From Halorussus lipolyticus (GTDB lineage Archaea; Halobacteriota; Halobacteria; Halobacteriales; Haladaptataceae), in assembly GCF_029338375.1 (NCBI RefSeq), contig NZ_CP119804.1:372001-436000 (forward strand): DNA of 64,000 nucleotides, given 5' to 3'. How positions within the stretch are numbered: the stretch's first letter is position 1; every line of letters begins with the position of its first letter. Made by a program: the position numbers and the translations under genes. The notes beneath the pieces are model-generated. The model saw only the letters and a program-made list of their open reading frames with translations. It searched no databases and had not been told where the DNA came from. Positions 44,539 to 53,018 of the stretch are shown piece after piece.

Positions 44539-45021
44539 ATGGCGAGCGAGACCCTCGTTGCCGCCGGGATGGCCCTCGTGGTCACCGCCAGTCTCCCCTT
44601 CTACCTCTACGGGGCGTGGTACATTCTGGACCAAGAGGTGGTGACGTGGGACGTGCTGATACACCACCTCAAGTACATCACGGTGGGCCTCCTGCTGACG
44701 ACGATTCCCGTCGTGGGGTGGATGGCCCCGCGCTTCTTCGACCAGTTGGGCGGATTCGCGGCGCTCCACGCCTTTCTGGGCTTGCAGGCCTACGCGATGC
44801 TCGTCGTCGCGCTGACGGGCATCGTCCGCATCTTTCAGGTCAAGCACCAGCACGATTTGTACGACACCGCGGACCGCGACGTGGACATCGGGGAACTCCA
44901 CGAGAACATGGGCGCGTGGCGGGGCCGGCTCCGCATCGGGGTCGCGGGCTACGTCTTCTTCTGGCTGTTGGCGTGGCTGGTCGGAATGATTCGGTTCTTC
45001 TTGGACTACGTGCTGTACTGA
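44539..45021 (+). CDS. DUF7321-type membrane protein
   Basis: The 160-residue protein has four helices and starts MASETLVAAGMALVVTASLP. Histidines lie at helix ends (LIHHLKYITVGLLL, ALHAFLGLQAYAML, VKHQHDLYDTADRD, ELHENMGAWRG), reminiscent of cytochrome b561/DUF420-like proteins. It could bind heme; this is inference. It is monocistronic, close to the respiratory genes. Confidence 0.68.
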   Translation: MASETLVAAGMALVVTASLPFYLYGAWYILDQEVVTWDVLIHHLKYITVGLLLTTIPVVGWMAPRFFDQLGGFAALHAFLGLQAYAMLVVALTGIVRIFQVKHQHDLYDTADRDVDIGELHENMGAWRGRLRIGVAGYVFFWLLAWLVGMIRFFLDYVLY

Positions 45022-45102
45022 GCGGCTATCGAGAACGAGTCGTTCGGCGAACGTCTACGCCAATCGAGCAAAGCGGAGAAAGAGAATGAACAGGGCGTCT
45101 AT

Positions 45103-45999
45103 CTACTGGTCGTACTTACAGTCGTACGGATAGGTCAGATACTTTTTCTCGAAATCGTCTGCGGTAACCCAGATAGTGTCTTTCTGGCAATCGTCCATCA
45201 GGACGTTACCGTCAGTCGCACAATCCGCAGTCGTTGAAGCGCCAGCAGATAGCGCGAGGAGGCAGAGACCACAACTCAGCTTCGTTGGGTCGGCCGCACA
45301 GGCGGCACACGCCGTCACGCTTCCAACGACGCTTCCCGCAATTTGGAGCATACACGACCAGTCCCAGCTATTGCAGGTGACTGTTTCCACGAGACAGCAC
45401 TGGGAACAACCCCCTCCACCACCGGAAAGATTATCGTTCACACTAACGGTGCCACCACCGTCAAACGAGCCTTCTTTCGTCGTCACTACTCCTGATTCGA
45501 CGCGATACGCCTCAACTCTCCAACTGGTACTAGTCGTCGAACTCTTGGAATTCATCAACGTCTCGGCGCTCTTCTTATCTTCGCGGGACGCGACATGACC
45601 GAGGACTTGCGGAAGTTCAGTACCTTCTATCTCCCTGTCGAACCAGAGTAGATTCGCTTGTAGCTTCTCTCCGCCGCCAGTTTCGAAGGGGAGCAGTACG
45701 AATTTATAGTTTTTCCCGTTCTTCCGGTTCACCTTCGTACAGACCGCTTCTTTCTTATTCGCTTTCCATTTTTTGCCCTGATATCGGTTCGATTTGAATT
45801 CTTTCCGTATTTTCCTGAAGTCACTCGACTGAAATGCTTCCTTGAGAGTCCTCTTTCGCTCTTTTCCCGAAATCTGAATCGTTTCGTTTGCCTCTAACGC
45901 CGCCGTCACTTCCTGAGAACTGAACGTTACAGATGCAAACCCAGCCGCGCCGACAGATTTCAGCATACTCCGCCTACTGATGCCATTTTTCTCGGACAT
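45103..45999 (-). CDS. Halocin C8-like antimicrobial peptide precursor
   Basis: The 298-residue precursor has an N-terminal Tat signal (GISRRSMLKSVGAAGF). A charged pro-region of about 160 residues follows, then a glycine run (GGGGGC) and a C-terminal domain of about 105 residues with 12 cysteines, including CSQCC, CAAC and CGLC motifs around a hydrophobic core (LQIAGSVVGSVTACAA). This layout matches halocin C8 of haloarchaea, whose precursor is of similar length and splits into an immunity/pro part and a Cys-rich toxin. The gene is AT-richer than neighbours. A TATA-like element (CATATACTTTTATC, 46027-46040) precedes it. Activity is not shown. Confidence 0.72.
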   Translation of the reverse strand: MSEKNGISRRSMLKSVGAAGFASVTFSSQEVTAALEANETIQISGKERKRTLKEAFQSSDFRKIRKEFKSNRYQGKKWKANKKEAVCTKVNRKNGKNYKFVLLPFETGGGEKLQANLLWFDREIEGTELPQVLGHVASREDKKSAETLMNSKSSTTSTSWRVEAYRVESGVVTTKEGSFDGGGTVSVNDNLSGGGGGCSQCCLVETVTCNSWDWSCMLQIAGSVVGSVTACAACAADPTKLSCGLCLLALSAGASTTADCATDGNVLMDDCQKDTIWVTADDFEKKYLTYPYDCKYDQ

Positions 46000-46208
46000 A
46001 GCGTCTTACCGGAGAAATCAACCACGCATATACTTTTATCTCCCATACTAGCAAAAATTTTCTCTATAGGACCCATATTACCACATATTGTATGTAAATA
46101 TCTAAGGTCTTTTATCCTCCGAGTAAGCAGAGAATCTGACCTCGGCCCAGACAGCTCGACGTACACATCCATGCAAATGTCCCGAACAGCAGTTGGAAGA
46201 GTTCTTAC

Positions 46209-46475
46209 TCAGAGCAACTCGAGACCGAGGCCGACGGTAAAGACGAGCGCCGAGATAACGGCCCCATACGTCAACGGACTCCCCGCGGGCGGGCCACCGG
46301 CCGCGTCCGGTCGCACCACTCCATAGAGTCCGACGAGTGCGATTCCGAGTCCGGAGACGCACATAACGATAATCGACAGCGAGCGGTTTCCTCCGAGGAG
46401 TTTGACGGCGACATTGAGTAAGAGAGAGACTCCCAAAACGAGGAAAGATATCCAAAACACACGTGACGATGCCAT
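46209..46475 (-). CDS. Small membrane protein upstream of the halocin-like gene
   Basis: The 88-residue protein, start MASSRVFWISFLVLGVSLLL, has three membrane helices (the first at residues 5-24, then SIIVMCVSGLGIALVGLYGV, and GAVISALVFTVGLGLELL). Longer in-frame starts exist at 46490 and 46529, but TATTTTAG at about 46499-46506 sits 25-30 nt before 46475. It shares the strand and AT-rich surroundings of the halocin-like gene. It could be an immunity or export helper, or unrelated. Confidence 0.5.
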   Translation of the reverse strand: MASSRVFWISFLVLGVSLLLNVAVKLLGGNRSLSIIVMCVSGLGIALVGLYGVVRPDAAGGPPAGSPLTYGAVISALVFTVGLGLELL

Positions 46476-46625
46476 ACGGTGGGAGTGCATACTCCTGCTA
46501 AAATAGCTTTCGATGAATTCGGTAATCAACGCGAGCGAAAGGATACAAAAAGAAACCGGTTACAAAACTCTTGTTCGGTAATCGAACATCAGGGTCCGGT
46601 TCCCCAGTATCTAACTGGTTCTCGA

Positions 46626-47312
46626 CTACTTCCACGCCTCGCCACTCGCCAAGTCCACGTCGTGGTCCACCTTCGAGGAGGGACACAAATCCTCCAGCAC
46701 GCAGTCCGAGCAGTCGGGGTTCCGGGCGGTGCAGGTCGCTCGCCCGTGGCTGATGAACAGGTGGGTGTACTTCTGCCACTCGTCCTCGGGCACGATGCCC
46801 ATCAGGTCCTCCTCGATGGCCTCGGGGCGCTCCTCCTCCGTGAGGCCGAGTCTGCGCGAGATGCGCTGGACGTGGGTGTCCACCACGATGCCCTCCACCA
46901 CGTCGTGGCCGTGCTGGAGGACCACGTTGGCGGTCTTGCGCCCGACGCCCTTGAGTTCAGTGAGTTCGTCCATCGTGTCGGGGACCTCGCCGCCGTACTC
47001 GTCCCTGATGAGTTGGGCAGAGGTCTTGATGTAGTCGGCCTTGCTGTTGTGGTAGGTGATGGAGCCGATGTCGTCCGAAAGCTCGTCCTCGTCGGCCTCG
47101 GCGTAGTCCTCGACGGTCTCGTACTTCTCGAACAGGTGTTCGGTCTCCTTGTTCACGCGCTCGTCGGTACACTGCGCCGACAGCATCACCGCAATCAGGA
47201 GTTCGAGTCGGTTCGAGAAGTTGAGCGAGATAGTCGAGTCGGGATACTCGTCGTAGAGTCGGTCGATGACCTCCTCGGCTTGGGCCTCGCGGGTGTCGAG
47301 TGGCTCTCCCAT
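46626..47312 (-). CDS. nth: Endonuclease III
   Basis: The 228-residue DNA glycosylase/AP lyase has a helix-hairpin-helix ELKGVGRKTANVVLQHG supplying the catalytic lysine, with Asp in VVDTHVQRISRRLGL. The C-terminal 4Fe-4S motif is C-x6-C-x2-C-x5-C in CTARNPDCSDCVLEDLC. It removes oxidised pyrimidines from DNA. It begins MGEPLDTREAQAEEVIDRLY and reads alone. Confidence 0.94.
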   Translation of the reverse strand: MGEPLDTREAQAEEVIDRLYDEYPDSTISLNFSNRLELLIAVMLSAQCTDERVNKETEHLFEKYETVEDYAEADEDELSDDIGSITYHNSKADYIKTSAQLIRDEYGGEVPDTMDELTELKGVGRKTANVVLQHGHDVVEGIVVDTHVQRISRRLGLTEEERPEAIEEDLMGIVPEDEWQKYTHLFISHGRATCTARNPDCSDCVLEDLCPSSKVDHDVDLASGEAWK

Positions 47313-47454
47313 GCCAGATGGCTTGGCCGGGAGGGGTTTGAGCTATTCGGCTTGCGCCGGGTCCGGAGACGGGTCGGCGACGCCGGGAACTACCACGGGA
47401 GAAACCAATACTCTTATCTACGTAACTTGGAGTTGAAAATTGTAGAGTTCGAGG

Positions 47455-48570
47455 ATGAAATATCGTGATTTACGTGTCGGTCTCGTCTATCTCGTCCTCT
47501 CGCTGGCGAACGCCGCCGCGAGGTACGGCCACGTGGCGTTCGGCGACGCCGCGGTGGACAAGGACGCCAGAAACTCCTACCGACCGTTGGCCGAGGCCGT
47601 CAACTCCGGGACGCCGCTGTACTTCGACGGCGCGGCGACCAACAAACCGCCGGGGTTCCTGCTGACCGACGTGGGCGTCGAGTCGCTCGGACACTACCTC
47701 CCGGTGTTTCTGCTCCTCGTCGGTCTCGCCAACTTCGGGGCCGCCGTTCTCCTCTACCGGTACGTCGCGCGCTCGAACTGGCAGGCCGGTGTCGTCGCGG
47801 GCGGTGTCTTCCTGTTGGCGCTCTACCCCGTCTCGGGCTACTACGTCAACGTCCGTAGCTTCGCGGTGCTGTTTCTGTTGGGAAGCCTCCTCGCGTCCCG
47901 TCCGGTGGTCCGAGGAGTCCTGTTCGCGGTGGCCGGGTTGTTCACCCAGTACGTCGTCTTCCTCCTCCCGCTGGTCGCCGCGCCGGTCGTCTCTCGGGCG
48001 AAATTCGACGCCCGGAAGGTGGCGACGTTCTGCGCGGGCGGGGTCGGCGTGACCGCGCTGGCGTGGGGCGTGGTCCTCGGCGTCTGGGGGACGGAATCGG
48101 TGCTGGCGGGTCTCGACTGGACCTACGGCCTCCCGACCGGCGTGGAGACCCAACCCGCGTGGGGCGACCGAACCGGCATCGGCGGCGGCACGGAACCGAG
48201 GAGCTACCTCGCTCGGTCGTGGCTGGTCGCCCAACCCGGCCAGTGGGTCGCCCGCCTCGGCCTCCACGGTGCCCCGATTGCGCCCGTGGTCGCCGGGGCC
48301 GCGCTCGGCGCGGTCCGAACGATGACCTGCGAGCGAAGCGAGTTCCGCGTCGAACTCGTCGCGGCCGGGGCGCTCGCGGCAGTTCCCTTCCTCGTGCGCG
48401 CGCTCATCGACTACTGGATTCTCCCGCTCCCGTTCTTCGCGGCGCTCGCCGCGCTCTACGTGACCGGGGACTTGGCGGAGAGCGGACCGGAGGAGTCCGC
48501 CGAAGCGTCCTCCGACGAGACCTCGGGGGTCCAGAACGCTGGCGTGGCGGACGCGCCGGGACGAAGCTAA
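47455..48570 (+). CDS. GT-C fold membrane glycosyltransferase (DolP-mannose mannosyltransferase type)
   Basis: The 371-residue protein has about nine membrane helices and starts MKYRDLRVGLVYLVLSLANA. An early acidic loop (GDAAVDKDARNSYRPLAE) and the TNKPPGFLL motif are typical of ArnT/PMT-like GT-C enzymes, which transfer a sugar from a polyprenyl-phosphate donor on the outer face. In haloarchaea such proteins act in N-glycosylation. Here it lies alone, with an acidic C-terminal tail. A TCTTATCTA element about 40 nt upstream may be its promoter. Confidence 0.72.
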   Translation: MKYRDLRVGLVYLVLSLANAAARYGHVAFGDAAVDKDARNSYRPLAEAVNSGTPLYFDGAATNKPPGFLLTDVGVESLGHYLPVFLLLVGLANFGAAVLLYRYVARSNWQAGVVAGGVFLLALYPVSGYYVNVRSFAVLFLLGSLLASRPVVRGVLFAVAGLFTQYVVFLLPLVAAPVVSRAKFDARKVATFCAGGVGVTALAWGVVLGVWGTESVLAGLDWTYGLPTGVETQPAWGDRTGIGGGTEPRSYLARSWLVAQPGQWVARLGLHGAPIAPVVAGAALGAVRTMTCERSEFRVELVAAGALAAVPFLVRALIDYWILPLPFFAALAALYVTGDLAESGPEESAEASSDETSGVQNAGVADAPGRS

Positions 48571-48718
48571 GTCTCGAACCGTCGGAAGCAAACAATTACA
48601 TATCTCTACCAAATAATATCCTTCCTAAAACAATCGGGCGTATTCCCCGGTACGTCTCGCGCGAGGCCACTATCGGAGTACCGAGAGTTTTAACCTGTCC
48701 AACCACCCGCGTCAAAGC

Positions 48719-49702
48719 ATGAAGGCGACCGCGAAGGCCCACCCGATTCAGGGCTTGGTCAAGTACCACGGGATGCGCGACGAAGACCTGCGTCTCCCCT
48801 ACCACGACAGCATCAGCCTCTGCACCGCGCCGAGTCACACCAAGACCACCGTCGAGTTCGACCCCGACCTCGACGCCGACACCTTCGTCGTCGGCGGCGA
48901 GGAGTTACAGGCCCACGAGGCCGACCGAGTAGCCAGCGTCGTCGCCGAGGTCCGAGCGCGGGCCGACGCCGACCACGCTCAGTACCCAGTCCGACTGGAG
49001 AGCGAGAACTCCTTCCCCTCGAACGTGGGGCTTGGGTCCTCGTCGTCCGGGTTCGCCGCCGCCGCGATGGCGCTGGCCGAGGCCGCGGACCTCGACCTCT
49101 CTCGGCCCGAAATCTCGACCATCGCGCGCCGCGGTTCATCCTCGGCGGCCCGCGCCGTCACCGGCGGGTTCTCCGACCTCCACACCGGTCTCAACGACGA
49201 GGACTGTCGCTCGGAACGCCTCGAATCGCCGCTCGAAGACGACGTGCGAATCGTCGCGGGACTGGTCCCGGCGTACAAGGAGACCGAACACGCCCACCGC
49301 GAGGCCGCCGACAGCCACATGTTCGAGGCGCGACTCTCGCACATCCACGACCAACTCGCCGAGATGCGCGACGCGCTCCGCGAGGGCGATTTCCAGCGCG
49401 TCTTCGAGACGGCGGAACACGACTCGCTCTCGCTGGCGGCGACCACGATGACCGGCCCCTCCGGGTGGGTCTACTGGAAGCCAGAGACCATCGCCATCTT
49501 CAACGCCGTCCGGCAACTCCGCGAGGAGGAAGACGTGCCGGTCTACTTCTCGACCGACACCGGCGCGAGCGTCTACGTCAACACGACCGAGGAGTACGTC
49601 GAGAGAGTCCGAGAAGTCGTCTCCGACTGCGGCGTCGAGACGATGGTCTGGGAAGTCGGCGGTCCCGCCCGGATTCTGGACGAGAGCGAAGCCCTGTTCT
49701 AA
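48719..49702 (+). CDS. mvaD: Phosphomevalonate decarboxylase
   Basis: The 327-residue GHMP-fold decarboxylase starts MKATAKAHPIQGLVKYHGMR. The substrate loop SLCTAPSHTKTTVEF, the ATP-loop SFPSNVGLGSSSSGFAAAAM, and ARRGSSSAARAVTGGFSDLH are clear. Haloarchaeal enzymes of this type act on mevalonate 5-phosphate to give isopentenyl phosphate, shown in Haloferax volcanii. It feeds archaeol lipids. A GTTTTAAC element lies 25-32 nt upstream. The symbol follows haloarchaeal usage. Confidence 0.88.
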   Translation: MKATAKAHPIQGLVKYHGMRDEDLRLPYHDSISLCTAPSHTKTTVEFDPDLDADTFVVGGEELQAHEADRVASVVAEVRARADADHAQYPVRLESENSFPSNVGLGSSSSGFAAAAMALAEAADLDLSRPEISTIARRGSSSAARAVTGGFSDLHTGLNDEDCRSERLESPLEDDVRIVAGLVPAYKETEHAHREAADSHMFEARLSHIHDQLAEMRDALREGDFQRVFETAEHDSLSLAATTMTGPSGWVYWKPETIAIFNAVRQLREEEDVPVYFSTDTGASVYVNTTEEYVERVREVVSDCGVETMVWEVGGPARILDESEALF

Positions 49703-49711
49703 GCGTCATAG

Positions 49712-49731
49712 ACCACCTGCTAGCAGGTGGT
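49712..49731. repeat. Perfect 20-bp palindrome
   Basis: ACCACCTGCT is directly followed by its reverse complement. It lies 9 nt after the mvaD stop and about 55 nt before the zinc-finger gene, just upstream of TATTTAAG. It may be a terminator stem for mvaD, an operator for the next gene, or the mark of an insertion site. Confidence 0.65.
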
Positions 49732-49751
49732 ATTTAAGCTGGTCTGCTTAA

Positions 49752-49760
49752 GATTATAAG
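49752..49760 (+). promoter_or_regulatory. TATA box of the zinc-finger gene
   Basis: GATTATAAG lies 25-33 nt before the ATG at 49785, consistent with a leaderless transcript. Confidence 0.6.
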
Positions 49761-49784
49761 TTCCCTCCGCTCCTTGTCATAGAT

Positions 49785-50312
49785 ATGGCGAAATGCCCCG
49801 GATGTAATGAGAAGTACGCCAAAGGTGGTGCTATCAGCACTCACATGAAGCACTGTGATCAAGTCGAAAGAGAACAACATGAGCGAGTCGAACAGACTCG
49901 AGCGACGATAATCGGTGTTCTCGAAGCACTTGATGAAACAGACATGACTGATGAGGTTCTGGAGTTAGCTGAGAGCCTCTGTCAACCAAACATACTCGCA
50001 AAGAATCAAGAGATAATTGAGCATCTTCTTGAGAAGGCAAAAAGTGGGGAACCCCTGAACGAAGCGGATAAGCTACTAGCCGAGGTAGTGATGAAAACAG
50101 AGCAGGAGCGTGACGGAGAGCAAAGTCCTGCGGCAGAGATTGCACAGGGCTTGTTTGCTCAGACAGAGAAAACTACTGCTGAGCGGACGACATCGGAGAA
50201 AAAAACCAATCCAAGAGAGGTTACTACCTCAGAAGAGCAATCTTTATCGGAAAAAGATAAGCAAGAGCCCAGTATCGATGTTTCAACAGAATCACATAGC
50301 GAGGAGCTATAA
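49785..50312 (+). CDS. Zinc-finger protein of unknown function, AT-rich accessory gene
   Basis: The 175-residue protein begins MAKCPGCNEKYAKGGAISTH followed by MKHCD. Cys and His are arranged as a single C2H2/C2HC-type finger (C4, C7, H20, C24 or H23). Residues 30-120 are helical and acidic (LIGVLEALDE-like; LLEKAKSGEPLNEADKLLAE), and the last 50 are Ser/Thr/Glu/Lys-rich and disordered. Codon use is clearly AT-rich compared with mvaD and the following oxidoreductase, indicating recent transfer. It ends 2 nt before the next gene. Confidence 0.7.
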   Translation: MAKCPGCNEKYAKGGAISTHMKHCDQVEREQHERVEQTRATIIGVLEALDETDMTDEVLELAESLCQPNILAKNQEIIEHLLEKAKSGEPLNEADKLLAEVVMKTEQERDGEQSPAAEIAQGLFAQTEKTTAERTTSEKKTNPREVTTSEEQSLSEKDKQEPSIDVSTESHSEEL

Positions 50313-50314
50313 TT

Positions 50315-50575
50315 ATGAACAAAAATAATACCGTTGTGCCTGTCGAACAGACTGAAAGTCAATCGCAAACGCCCGCTTCCGAATCCGAACCACTAAATGA
50401 ACTTGCTCGAGCATTCGGTGAAGAGTTTGGAAAAACAGCAGGAAGGCAAGTAGGGAATGCACTTGCTGAGGAAATTCATAACGACCCGGCTACCCGCCGG
50501 GCGACTGCTCAAGGTGCGGGAATTGGTATCGGGGTTGCAGTTGGTCTGGGTGTTCTAGCATTGCTCGCCGATTAA
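50315..50575 (+). CDS. Small protein with glycine-rich C-terminal helix, AT-rich accessory gene
   Basis: The 86-residue protein starts MNKNNTVVPVEQTESQSQTP. A soluble half (LNELARAFGEEFGKTAGRQVG) is followed by GAGIGIGVAVGLGVLALLAD, a glycine-zipper membrane helix. It is translationally coupled to the zinc-finger gene. No match to known toxins or immunity proteins can be claimed. Confidence 0.65.
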   Translation: MNKNNTVVPVEQTESQSQTPASESEPLNELARAFGEEFGKTAGRQVGNALAEEIHNDPATRRATAQGAGIGIGVAVGLGVLALLAD

Positions 50576-50635
50576 ATTTGGCCCATGTAACCTCAGCCCT
50601 CACTTCTAAGCCCTCTCGCTCCGAACGCCCGGTTG

Positions 50636-51814
50636 ATGCGAATCGCTGTCCTCGGCGCGGGTTACGCCGGACTGACCCTCGCGCGAAAACTGGAAGGCAC
50701 CGTCCCCGACGACGTGGAGATTCTGGTGGTCGAACGCACCGGGAGCCACCTCGTCCAGCACGAACTCCACCGCGTCGTCCGCAGACCCTCGCTGGCCGAC
50801 GAAATCGAGGTGGACCTCGAAGACGTGCTGGACCGGGCGACGGTCCGGCAGGCCGAAGTCGCCGACGTGGACCCCGACGAGAACGTCGTCACGCTGTCCT
50901 CGGGCGAGACCATCGACTACGACTACGCCGGGGTCTGTCTCGGGGCCGAGACCGCATTCTACGACCTGCCGGGCGTCGAGGACCACGCCACGCCCCTCAA
51001 GACCCTCGACCACGCCGAGCGAATCCGGGCCGAGTTCCTCGACGCGCTCGATTCGGCCGACGCAGGGGACTCGCCAGCCAACGTCGTGGTCGGCGGCGCG
51101 GGCCTCTCGGGCGTCCAAGTCGCCGGAGAACTCGCGGCCTTCGCCCGCGAGGAGGACGCCGAGGAACGAGTCACCATCACGCTCCTCGAACAACTGGACA
51201 GCGTGGCCCCCGCTTTCCCGGAGAACTTCCAAGAAGCCGTCCGCGACCAACTCGAAGCCCGCGATGTCGAGGTCCGGACCGGGACCGCGGTGTCGTCGGC
51301 CTCGGCGTCGGCCATCGAACTCGAAACCGGCAACGAGATAGCTTACGACCAGTTCGTCTGGACCGGGGGCATCCGCGGTCCGTCGGCACTCGGTGGCGAG
51401 CGCCCCGCGGTCAAGAACACGTTGCTCCTCGGCGACGGCACCTTCGTCGTGGGCGATTCTGCTCGCGTGGTGGACGCTGACGGCGAACCGGTCCCGGCGA
51501 GCGCGCAGGCCGCGGTCAGGGAGGCCCGCGTCGTGGCCCGGAACATCGCCAGCCTCGCGGAGTACGACCGCGAGGGCGACGACCTCTTCGAGCCGAGACT
51601 CGAACCCTTCGCGTTCGACTCGCCGGGATGGCTGGTCTCTGTCGGCGACGGCGCGGTGGCTCAAATCGGCCCGAAGGTGCTGACCGGCCGCCCCGCGAAG
51701 GCGCTCAAGACCACCGTCGGGGCTGGATACCTCTCGTCGGTGGGCGCGATTCGGAACGCCGCGGACCTCGTTACCGAGGAGCTAGGATACGGAAAGAAGT
51801 CGAAGACCGATTAG
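50636..51814 (+). CDS. NAD(P)/FAD-dependent oxidoreductase (type II NADH dehydrogenase-like)
   Basis: The 392-residue protein starts MRIAVLGAGYAGLTLARKLE at 50636; a TTG codon at 50633 would only add one residue. The FAD dinucleotide fold is at 4-30, the NAD fold near 145-170 (VVVGGAGLSGVQVAGELAAF), and LLLGDGTFVVGDSARV is the second FAD motif. The C-terminal PKVLTGRPAKALKTTVGAGY helix fits membrane association as in NDH-2. It would pass electrons from NADH to menaquinone. Its stop overlaps a convergent gene by 4 nt. Confidence 0.87.
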   Translation: MRIAVLGAGYAGLTLARKLEGTVPDDVEILVVERTGSHLVQHELHRVVRRPSLADEIEVDLEDVLDRATVRQAEVADVDPDENVVTLSSGETIDYDYAGVCLGAETAFYDLPGVEDHATPLKTLDHAERIRAEFLDALDSADAGDSPANVVVGGAGLSGVQVAGELAAFAREEDAEERVTITLLEQLDSVAPAFPENFQEAVRDQLEARDVEVRTGTAVSSASASAIELETGNEIAYDQFVWTGGIRGPSALGGERPAVKNTLLLGDGTFVVGDSARVVDADGEPVPASAQAAVREARVVARNIASLAEYDREGDDLFEPRLEPFAFDSPGWLVSVGDGAVAQIGPKVLTGRPAKALKTTVGAGYLSSVGAIRNAADLVTEELGYGKKSKTD

Positions 51815-52185
51815 ACGCCGGGGATGCCGAGCGCGCCCGCTGAGAGGAACCCGACCACGTTGAGCGCGAACAGCACGACCCAGACCGTGATGTACGCGAC
51901 CAGCGCGATGCCGATGGCCTTGCCCCAACCGCCGGGGTAGCGCGCGTTGATGACGTAGACCCACGCCAGCAGGCCGAGTATCGACCCGATGAGGCCGCCA
52001 ACCAGCGGGATGAGGCTGAATAACCCGGCGACCAGCCACCAGACGAACGCGCCGACCAGCGCGGTCAGAATCGCGTACTCGTAGTCGTCTCGGTCGGCGA
52101 TGACTCGCGCGCCGACGTAGATTCCGAACGCTCCGATGAGGAGGCTGACGACGAAACCGATGACGAAGTTCAGGAACCCTACCAT
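51811..52185 (-). CDS. Multi-helix membrane protein of unknown function
   Basis: The 124-residue protein (MVGFLNFVIGFVVSLLIGAF) has four helices rich in Gly, resembling small YIP1/DUF-type membrane proteins of haloarchaea. No functional residues are visible. Confidence 0.65.
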   Translation of the reverse strand: MVGFLNFVIGFVVSLLIGAFGIYVGARVIADRDDYEYAILTALVGAFVWWLVAGLFSLIPLVGGLIGSILGLLAWVYVINARYPGGWGKAIGIALVAYITVWVVLFALNVVGFLSAGALGIPGV

Positions 52186-52244
52186 GTGTGCGTATCTGAA
52201 TCGACTGGCCTATTATATGTGCCGCATACCGTCCGACCCGCGGG

Positions 52245-52661
52245 CTACCGGTCGGTCTCGGTCTCGGTCTCGCGTTCGACGTGTTTTCTGGCGCTCTCGG
52301 GCGTCTCGGTCTCCAGCAGGGTCTCGACTTTTCGCTCGAATTCGGCGTCGCTGAGGTCCCCTCGAGCGTATCGACTCCGGAGTTCGTCGAGGGCGTCCCG
52401 CTTGGACTCGGTGCCGGCGGTGCGGTCGCGTGCGGTTCGATTCGGTCGGTGGTCGCGCTCGGCGTCGCCGACTCCGAGCGACTTACTCACGAGTTTCACG
52501 AGTGGCACGACGACGGCGAACCCGACGGCGAACACGGCCCAGAACCACTCGAAGCCCAGAAATAGCCCGGCGAGACCGAGGCCGAGGACGCCGAGCGAGG
52601 TCAGTTTCACCAGCAGGTTCTCGCGGTCATCTACCGGGTCGTCCATGCGGTCGGCTACCAT
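52245..52661 (-). CDS. SHOCT domain membrane protein
   Basis: The 138-residue protein starts MVADRMDDPVDDRENLLVKL. Two helices (LTSLGVLGLGLAGLFLGFEW and FAVGFAVVVPLVKLVSKSLG) are followed by a soluble acidic/basic part and a SHOCT motif (ALDELRSRYARGDLSDAEFERK). The TATA-like GCAATATAT (52681-52689) lies 20-28 nt upstream. An alternative start is at 52646. Confidence 0.75.
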   Translation of the reverse strand: MVADRMDDPVDDRENLLVKLTSLGVLGLGLAGLFLGFEWFWAVFAVGFAVVVPLVKLVSKSLGVGDAERDHRPNRTARDRTAGTESKRDALDELRSRYARGDLSDAEFERKVETLLETETPESARKHVERETETETDR

Positions 52662-52728
52662 CTTCGGTAACAAAAAGCTTGCAATATATCGGACAGGAAC
52701 GAATTCTGTTGCTTTCCCCGCGTCAATG

Positions 52729-52736
52729 GCTTTAAG
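52729..52736 (+). promoter_or_regulatory. TATA-like element of the zinc-ribbon gene
   Basis: GCTTTAAG lies 25-32 nt before the ATG at 52761. Confidence 0.5.
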
Positions 52737-52760
52737 TTTCTGGCCGAACCTCGGGAGCGC

Positions 52761-52982
52761 ATGGCACGCGAGACTGCGATAATCGACAAGGCGCTGGCGG
52801 GGGCGGTCGGCCTCACAGCGGGAGCAGTAATCGGGGCGCACGCGCTCCGACGCTACCGACGAACCGAAGCGACGACCGTCGTCTGCAGAGAATGCGGCGA
52901 GGAGCTACCGATGGACGACGTACTCGACCCGACAGTGACCTGCGCCTGCGTGGCACCGCGGGACTCCCACGGCTTCTGGTAG
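52761..52982 (+). CDS. Small protein with N-terminal helix and zinc-ribbon-like end
   Basis: The 73-residue protein has a short hydrophobic helix (ALAGAVGLTAGAVIGAHALR) and the cysteines CRECG and CAC separated by 14 residues, which could bind zinc. It is basic at the middle (RRYRRTEATT) and ends GFW. Unknown role. Confidence 0.62.
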   Translation: MARETAIIDKALAGAVGLTAGAVIGAHALRRYRRTEATTVVCRECGEELPMDDVLDPTVTCACVAPRDSHGFW

Positions 52983-53018
52983 CGGGGTCTTTACCCGCCG
53001 CGCATCCTACGGTCCGGC

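Noticed and set aside
49705-49783. Direct repeat GTCATAGA (49705-49712 and 49776-49783) as a target-site duplication
   Set aside because: Eight bases is short, and the copies enclose only the palindrome and promoter, not the AT-rich genes.
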